Shown: positions 46,304 to 51,235 of the stretch, piece after piece
Position numbering within the stretch: the stretch's first letter is position 1
How the letters are laid out: each line of letters opens with the position of its first letter
Source of the DNA: an uncultured Oscillibacter sp.
Lineage (GTDB): Bacteria > Bacillota > Clostridia > Oscillospirales > Oscillospiraceae
Direction: 5' to 3'
DNA length: 51,235 nt
Assembly (NCBI GenBank): GCA_910576845.1
Contig: CAJTJA010000011.1
Span: 1-51,235 of the forward strand
Translations under genes and position numbers: made by a program
Notes under the pieces: generated by a model
Database searches by the model: none
The model's input: only the letters and a program-made list of their open reading frames with translations
What the model was told of the DNA's origin: nothing

Positions 46304-47428
46304 ATGGCTTTGATCGAATACGACGCCTATAAGCAGAAGCTCCGGGACCTCCGTCCCGAGCTGGACGAGCTTTCCGCCGCCCTGGACATCGACGCCGCCC
46401 GCCAGGAGGCCGCCCGGCTGGAGGATGAAACCGCCCAGGACGGCTTCTGGAATGATTTGGAACGCTCTCAAAAGGTTCAGCAGAGGCTCAAGCAGCTTCA
46501 AAATAAAATTACGCGGCAGGAAAAGCTGCTGGCCGCCTGGGAGGATTTGACCGCCCTGTGCGAAATGGGCCAGGAGGCTGACGACGCGGAAATCCTGGAG
46601 GAGCTGAAGGCCGAATTCGCCGCGCTGGAGGACCGGGCCTCCGAGACCCGCATGGCCACCCTCCTCTCCGGGGAATACGACGGGTGCAACGCCATTTTGC
46701 AGTTCCACGCCGGAGCCGGCGGCACGGAGGCTCAGGACTGGGCCCAAATGCTCTACCGCATGTATACCCGCTGGGTGGAGCGGAAGGGGTTCACTTATAA
46801 AATTCTGGACTACGAAGAAGGAGACGAGGCCGGCATTAAGTCCGCCGCCATCTCCATTGAGGGCGAGAACGCCTACGGTCTTTTGAAAAGTGAGAACGGC
46901 GTCCACCGGCTGGTTCGGGTCTCCCCCTTCGACGCCAACGCCCGGCGGCAGACCTCCTTCGCCGCCATAGAGGTCATGCCGGAGCTGGAAAACGACGAAT
47001 CCATTGAAATTCGGGACGAAGATATTGAAATGCAGGTCTACCGGGCCAGCGGCGCGGGCGGCCAGCATGTCAACAAAACATCCTCCGCCGTGCGTCTCAT
47101 TCACAAGCCCACAGGCATCGTGGTGGCCAGCCAGCAGGAGCGCAGTCAGTTCCAGAACAAGGATAACTGCATGAAGATGCTCCGGGCAAAGCTCCTGGAG
47201 CTGAAAGCTCAGCAGCATGCAGAGAAAATTTCCGACATCAAGGGTGTGCAGATGAAAATCGAGTGGGGCAGCCAGATTCGCTCCTATGTCTTTATGCCCT
47301 ATCAGATGGTAAAGGACACCCGTACCGGTTATGAGACCGGCGGCATTGACGCGGTGATGGACGGCGATCTGGACGGGTTCCTGAACGCCTATCTGACCCA
47401 GCTGGCAACCGGAGAGCTGAAGAAATGA
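46304..47428 (+). CDS. prfB: Peptide chain release factor 2
   Basis: Ends translation at UGA and UAA. The 374-residue protein has the codon-recognition SPF motif in RVSPFDANARRQTSF (about residue 205) and the peptide-release GGQ in YRASGAGGQHVNKT (about 248). The frame is continuous from the start through the family's usual frameshift region (ELDELSAALDIDAARQEA), with no in-frame UGA and no slippery CTT, so this is a frameshift-free RF2. ATG 46304 is preferred over ATG 46289 because GGAG sits 10 bases upstream. Confidence 0.97.
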   Translation: MALIEYDAYKQKLRDLRPELDELSAALDIDAARQEAARLEDETAQDGFWNDLERSQKVQQRLKQLQNKITRQEKLLAAWEDLTALCEMGQEADDAEILEELKAEFAALEDRASETRMATLLSGEYDGCNAILQFHAGAGGTEAQDWAQMLYRMYTRWVERKGFTYKILDYEEGDEAGIKSAAISIEGENAYGLLKSENGVHRLVRVSPFDANARRQTSFAAIEVMPELENDESIEIRDEDIEMQVYRASGAGGQHVNKTSSAVRLIHKPTGIVVASQQERSQFQNKDNCMKMLRAKLLELKAQQHAEKISDIKGVQMKIEWGSQIRSYVFMPYQMVKDTRTGYETGGIDAVMDGDLDGFLNAYLTQLATGELKK

Positions 47429-47531
47429 CGCCCTTCGGCTTTGCCGCCGTCAAAGGCGGGGCCCGGCCTGTGATGCCCCCGCCGCCGAAAGCCCCGCCCG
47501 CGCATAATGCCCCAATTGCACGCCATAAAAA

Positions 47532-47560
47532 GGCGCGGCTATCGCAGCCGCGTCCTTTTT
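47532..47560 (+). terminator. Terminator after prfB
   Basis: A GC-rich hairpin (CGCGGCT at 47534-47540 with AGCCGCG at 47546-47552, extended outward) followed by TTTTT at 47556-47560. Confidence 0.75.
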
Positions 47561-47596
47561 CCGCAAGCCCTTGTATATACAGAAAGGATTCCACAG

Positions 47597-48997
47597 ATGA
47601 AAGATAACAAATTGCAATCTCATTCTTCCGGCGCGGCCCCCCAGGAAAACAAAATGGGCACAATGCCCATCGCTCCTCTGCTGGCAGGCATGGCCGTGCC
47701 CATGATGATCTCCATGCTGGTTCAGGCTCTTTACAACGTGGTGGACAGCATCTTCGTGGCCCGGATCAGCCAGGATGCCCTGAACGCTGTCTCCCTGGCC
47801 TTCCCCCTGCAAAACCTGATGATTGCCGTGGGCGGAGGCACCGGCGTGGGCATGAACGCCCTGCTGTCCCGCTCCCTGGGGGAGAAAAAGCAGGACCAGG
47901 CCGACCAGGCCGCAAATACCGGAATCTTTGTATTCCTTCTCAGCGCAGTTATTTTCGGCGTGTGCGGCTTTCTGCTGGCCCGGCCTTTCTTCCTGGCCCA
48001 GACGGACATCCAGCCCATCGTGGATTACGGCACCGACTACGCCCGCATCTGCCTGGGGCTCTCCATCGGTATTTTCAGCCAATTCTGCTTTGAACGCCTT
48101 CTCCAGTCTACCGGGCGGACGGTATATTCCATGATTACGCAGCTCATCGGCGCGGTCATCAACATTATTCTGGACCCCATTTTGATTTTCGGCCTCTTCG
48201 GCTTTCCGCGGATGGAGGTGGCGGGAGCCGCCGCGGCCACGGTGTTCGGGCAGATTGTAGCCGCCTTCATCGGCCTTTGGATGAACCTGAAATTTAACAA
48301 GGATATTCATATCCGCCTCCGTTCCATCCGTCCGGATCGAGCCGTGGTCCGGGAAATTTACCGGGTGGGCCTGCCCTCCATTATCATGCAGTCCATTGGT
48401 TCTGTCATGACCTTTGGCATGAACAAGATCCTGATTTCCTTCACTGACACAGCCACTGCGGTCTTCGGAGCCTACTTCAAGCTTCAAAGCTTTATTTTCA
48501 TGCCGGTCTTTGGCCTGAACAACGGCATGGTTCCCATTATTTCCTATAACTATGGCGCGGCCCGGCTGGACCGGGTGCGGAAAACCTTCCAGCTCACCGC
48601 CGCCACAGCCACGGTCATTATGGTAATCGGCTGCGCCGCCTTCAACCTGATTCCAGGCGTTCTCCTGGGCTTCTTCAGTCCATCGGCAGAGATGCTGCAC
48701 ATCGGCACGGTGGCCCTGCGGGTCATCAGCTACTCGTTCCTGCTGGCGGGCTTCGACATCATTGCCGGCTCTGTCTGCCAGGCCATCGGCAACCCGGTTT
48801 ACACGCTGATCTGCTCCATCTGCCGCCAGCTGGCGGCGCTGCTTCCCTCGGCGTGGCTGCTGGCCCAGACGGGAATTTTGGACCTGGTGTGGTTTTGCTT
48901 CCCCATTTCGGAGGTTGTGTCCCTGGTTTTAAGCATCATTTTCCTCCGCAAGACCATGCGGGCGGCAGAGGAAAAAATTGCGGCTCTTCAGGGCTGA
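47597..48997 (+). CDS. MATE family efflux transporter
   Basis: A 466-residue membrane exporter with about twelve membrane segments in two halves. The MATE start region PLLAGMAVPMMISMLVQALYNVVD (about 22-45) and LAFPLQNLMIAVGGGTGVGMNALLSR, and the second-half counterpart GLPSIIMQSIGSVMTFGMNKIL with NNGMVPIISYNYGA, are present. It should drive out drugs or cations with sodium or protons; the substrate is not predictable. ATG at 47597 has AAAGGA upstream. It follows the prfB terminator and is 22 bases before tex. Confidence 0.93.
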   Translation: MKDNKLQSHSSGAAPQENKMGTMPIAPLLAGMAVPMMISMLVQALYNVVDSIFVARISQDALNAVSLAFPLQNLMIAVGGGTGVGMNALLSRSLGEKKQDQADQAANTGIFVFLLSAVIFGVCGFLLARPFFLAQTDIQPIVDYGTDYARICLGLSIGIFSQFCFERLLQSTGRTVYSMITQLIGAVINIILDPILIFGLFGFPRMEVAGAAAATVFGQIVAAFIGLWMNLKFNKDIHIRLRSIRPDRAVVREIYRVGLPSIIMQSIGSVMTFGMNKILISFTDTATAVFGAYFKLQSFIFMPVFGLNNGMVPIISYNYGAARLDRVRKTFQLTAATATVIMVIGCAAFNLIPGVLLGFFSPSAEMLHIGTVALRVISYSFLLAGFDIIAGSVCQAIGNPVYTLICSICRQLAALLPSAWLLAQTGILDLVWFCFPISEVVSLVLSIIFLRKTMRAAEEKIAALQG

Positions 48998-49019
48998 GTC
49001 AGAATTCAAGGAGGCTTTT

Positions 49020-51182
49020 ATGGAACCGATTATTGCCCAGCTCTCTCAAGAACTGAATCAGCCCGCCCAGTATGTGGAGAACGTGGTCCGGCTGCTGGAT
49101 GAGGGTAATACCATTCCCTTTATCGCCCGCTACCGCAAGGAGCTCCACGGGGCTATGGACGACACCACTCTCCGCAGCCTGGAGGAACGGCTGAATTATC
49201 TTCGCAGTCTCCAGGAGCGGCGGGAAACCGTGAAGAACAGCATCTCCGAACAGGGCAAGCTGACCGAGGAGCTGGCCGCAGCCATTGACGGCGCGGCTAC
49301 CCTGGCGGAGGTAGAGGACCTGTACCGGCCCTATAAGCAAAAACGCCGGACCCGGGCCACCATCGCCCGGGAGAAGGGGCTCCAGCCCCTGGCGGAGCTG
49401 CTGTTCGCTCAGGGACCGGATTGCCCGGACCCGCTGGCGGAGGCAGCAAAGTACATCGACCCGGAAAAGGGCGTAGAGACAGCGGAGGACGCGCTGGCCG
49501 GAGCTTCCGATATTACAGCGGAAACCCTCAGCGACGACGCGGAATTGAGAAAGGTTCTGCGGGCGCTGCTTTTCAAGAATGGAACGCTCCGCAGTGAAGC
49601 CGCTGTGGAGGAGGATACCGTCTACCGGCTTTACTATGACTTCACCCAGCCCCTCTCCCGGATGCAGGACCACCAGGTCCTTGCCATTAACCGGGGTGAG
49701 AAAGAGGAAAAGCTGAAAGTCTCCATTGAACTGGACCGGGAGCTGGCCCTGCGGACGCTGCGCCGCCGGGCAGTGGTTCCGGGAAGTCCGGCCATGGAAT
49801 TTGTCAAGGCCGCGGCAGAGGACGCCTATGACCGCTTGATTTTTCCCTCTCTGGAGCGGGAGGCCCGCTCCACTCTTACAGAGGGAGCCAGCGAGGGGGC
49901 TATCGGGCAGTTTGCCCTGAACCTCAAGCCCCTGCTCATGCAGCCCCCGGTGAAGGGGAAGGTGACCATGGGCCTGGACCCGGGCTACCGCATGGGGTGC
50001 AAGGTGGCTGTGGTGGACGGAACCGGAAAGGTGCTGAACACCGCCGTGGTTTATCCCACCTATGGGGAGAGACAGAAGAAAGAAGCCATTGCCGCTCTTT
50101 CAAAGCTCATTCAAAAACACGGCGTGGAGCATATCGCCATCGGTAACGGCACCGCCAGCCGGGAGACGGAGCAGATGGCGGTAGAGCTCATTCACCAAGT
50201 GGGCAAAACCGGAGCGAATGTCAGTTATATGATCGTATCCGAGGCCGGAGCCTCGGTCTATTCCGCAAGTCCTCTGGCGGCGGAGGAATTCCCGGAGTAT
50301 GACGTGAATCTGCGGAGCGCCGTCTCCATTGCCCGGCGGCTTCAGGACCCCCTGGCGGAGCTGGTAAAGATCGACCCCAAGGCCATCGGCGTCGGACAAT
50401 ATCAGCACGACTGCCCTTCCAAACGGCTGGATGAGGCGCTGAACGGCGTGGTGGAGGACTGTGTGAATGCCGTTGGCGTAGATGTGAACACCGCGTCTCC
50501 CTCCCTCCTCCAGCGGGTCTCAGGTCTGACGGCAGCCACGGCAAAGAATATCGTGTCTTATCGGGAGGAAAACGGCCCCTTTACCGCCCGGAAACAGATT
50601 TTGAAGGTTCCTAAGCTGGGGCCCAAGGCCTTTCAGCAATGTGCGGGCTTCCTCCGGGTGCCGGAGAGCGCGTCTGTGCTTGATAATACCGCCGTGCACC
50701 CGGAGAGCTACGCCGCAGCGGAAAAGCTCCTGGAGCTGACAGGCCACAACCTGGCAGATGTAAAAGCGGGAAGGCTTCAGGACCTCCCCGCCCAGGTGGC
50801 GGACTATGGCGAGGAGAAGGCGGCAGCCGATGCCGGAGTAGGCCTGCCCACCCTGCGGGACGTGGTATCCGAACTGATGAAGCCCGGACGGGACATCCGG
50901 GATGATCTGCCAAAGCCGGTGCTGCGGACAGATGTGCTGGAGATCAAGGACCTGAAGCCAGGCATGACACTGACGGGAACCGTTCGCAACGTTATTGATT
51001 TTGGTGTATTCGTGGACATCGGCGTTCATCAGGACGGACTGGTTCATATCTCTCAAGTAGCGGACAGATTTATTAAGCACCCGTCTGAAGTGGTGTCCGT
51101 GGGAGATGTGGTGAATGTCCTGGTCCTGGAAGTAGACGAAAAAAAGAAGCGCATCTCGCTTTCGATGAAACAGGCACAGTAA
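49020..51182 (+). CDS. tex: Tex family RNA-binding transcription accessory protein
   Basis: A 720-residue cytoplasmic protein complete within the window. In order: Tex N-terminal helical domain (about 1-200, with NTIPFIARYRKELHG), a YqgF/RNase H-like domain (starting about 316, TMGLDPGYRMGCKVAVVDGTG), helix-hairpin-helix motifs (VDVNTASPSLLQRVSGL, about 480-540), and a C-terminal S1 RNA-binding domain (about 645-720, LTGTVRNVIDFGVFVDIGVH). It binds nucleic acid and affects transcription and virulence gene expression in some bacteria, but its exact role is unclear. ATG at 49020 has AAGGAGG upstream. Confidence 0.96.
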   Translation: MEPIIAQLSQELNQPAQYVENVVRLLDEGNTIPFIARYRKELHGAMDDTTLRSLEERLNYLRSLQERRETVKNSISEQGKLTEELAAAIDGAATLAEVEDLYRPYKQKRRTRATIAREKGLQPLAELLFAQGPDCPDPLAEAAKYIDPEKGVETAEDALAGASDITAETLSDDAELRKVLRALLFKNGTLRSEAAVEEDTVYRLYYDFTQPLSRMQDHQVLAINRGEKEEKLKVSIELDRELALRTLRRRAVVPGSPAMEFVKAAAEDAYDRLIFPSLEREARSTLTEGASEGAIGQFALNLKPLLMQPPVKGKVTMGLDPGYRMGCKVAVVDGTGKVLNTAVVYPTYGERQKKEAIAALSKLIQKHGVEHIAIGNGTASRETEQMAVELIHQVGKTGANVSYMIVSEAGASVYSASPLAAEEFPEYDVNLRSAVSIARRLQDPLAELVKIDPKAIGVGQYQHDCPSKRLDEALNGVVEDCVNAVGVDVNTASPSLLQRVSGLTAATAKNIVSYREENGPFTARKQILKVPKLGPKAFQQCAGFLRVPESASVLDNTAVHPESYAAAEKLLELTGHNLADVKAGRLQDLPAQVADYGEEKAAADAGVGLPTLRDVVSELMKPGRDIRDDLPKPVLRTDVLEIKDLKPGMTLTGTVRNVIDFGVFVDIGVHQDGLVHISQVADRFIKHPSEVVSVGDVVNVLVLEVDEKKKRISLSMKQAQ

Positions 51183-51235
51183 AAGCTGACGTTAGATAAC
51201 GATACTTTTGAAAACACTGGAAAATCAAGGTTTTT

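Noticed and set aside
47450..48700. 416-codon minus-strand frame opposite the MATE gene
   Set aside because: His/Gly-rich antisense of membrane segments with no family match.
1..51235. CRISPR array, tRNA or rRNA genes, prophage, transposase
   Set aside because: No direct repeats with regular spacers, no cloverleaf or rRNA core sequences, and no phage or transposase motifs were seen in the window.

Overview
The window is about 51 kb of chromosome from a low-to-moderate GC Gram-positive bacterium, most likely a gut Clostridia member related to the Oscillospiraceae (Flavonifractor/Lawsonibacter-like). This is an inference from gene content: an L27 precursor with its Prp protease, a SepF/DivIVA division cluster, a YerC/TrpR-like regulator, an Ile T-box, a glycine riboswitch, an S-layer-homology (SLH) surface protein and paired LytTR/DUF3021 genes. 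Most of the window is ordinary housekeeping chromosome. I see no tRNA, rRNA, CRISPR array, prophage or intact insertion sequence.

Left part (1-18.0 kb). On the minus strand lie the rplU-prp-rpmA ribosomal operon with a textbook promoter, then yerC-methyltransferase-hslO. An AT-rich patch (about 4.2-6.1 kb) holds a possible small RNA, an AraC-type regulator with an apparent one-base frameshift near its start, and a PUA-like protein. Next come a riboswitch-controlled amino-acid/cation symporter, two tandem MgtC-like genes, a cysteine desulfidase-family gene, a DUF1294 gene and the psuK-psuG pseudouridine-degradation operon, whose kinase carries its own DNA-binding domain. On the plus strand, a LytTR regulator, an enlarged DUF3021 membrane protein and two lipoproteins form an operon.

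Middle part (18.0-35.9 kb). A nested inverted-repeat element (18250-18580) is followed by a long minus-strand block: a polysaccharide pyruvyl transferase/FrhB fusion, dCMP deaminase, a HAD phosphatase, ylmE-sepF-divIVA, a HlyD-like protein, hfq, miaA, an FMN reductase, mutL, a transporter, a CPBP protease, mutS and a metallo-beta-lactamase-fold hydrolase. The repair and RNA genes mutS, mutL, miaA and hfq lie in the order common in many bacteria, interrupted by accessory genes.

Right part (35.9-51.2 kb). A small XRE regulator with two palindromic operators is divergent from a 57-residue protein. An isoleucine-type T-box leader comes next, but two small genes (an NTF2-fold immunity-like protein and a zinc-ribbon protein) sit between it and ileS. 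A membrane-anchored C39-like peptidase and a 1436-residue SLH protein with about eight tandem repeats follow on the minus strand, then prfB (no programmed frameshift), a MATE transporter and tex on the plus strand.

The most interesting unexplained items are the T-box operon with inserted immunity-like genes, the repeat-rich SLH protein beside a C39 peptidase, the LytTR-lipoprotein operon with a hairpin that covers a ribosome binding site, the self-regulating PsuK candidate, the possible small RNA at 4.2 kb, and a dispersed inverted-repeat family with copies at 1-54, 18399-18564 and about 35605-35811. None of these is proof of a new system.
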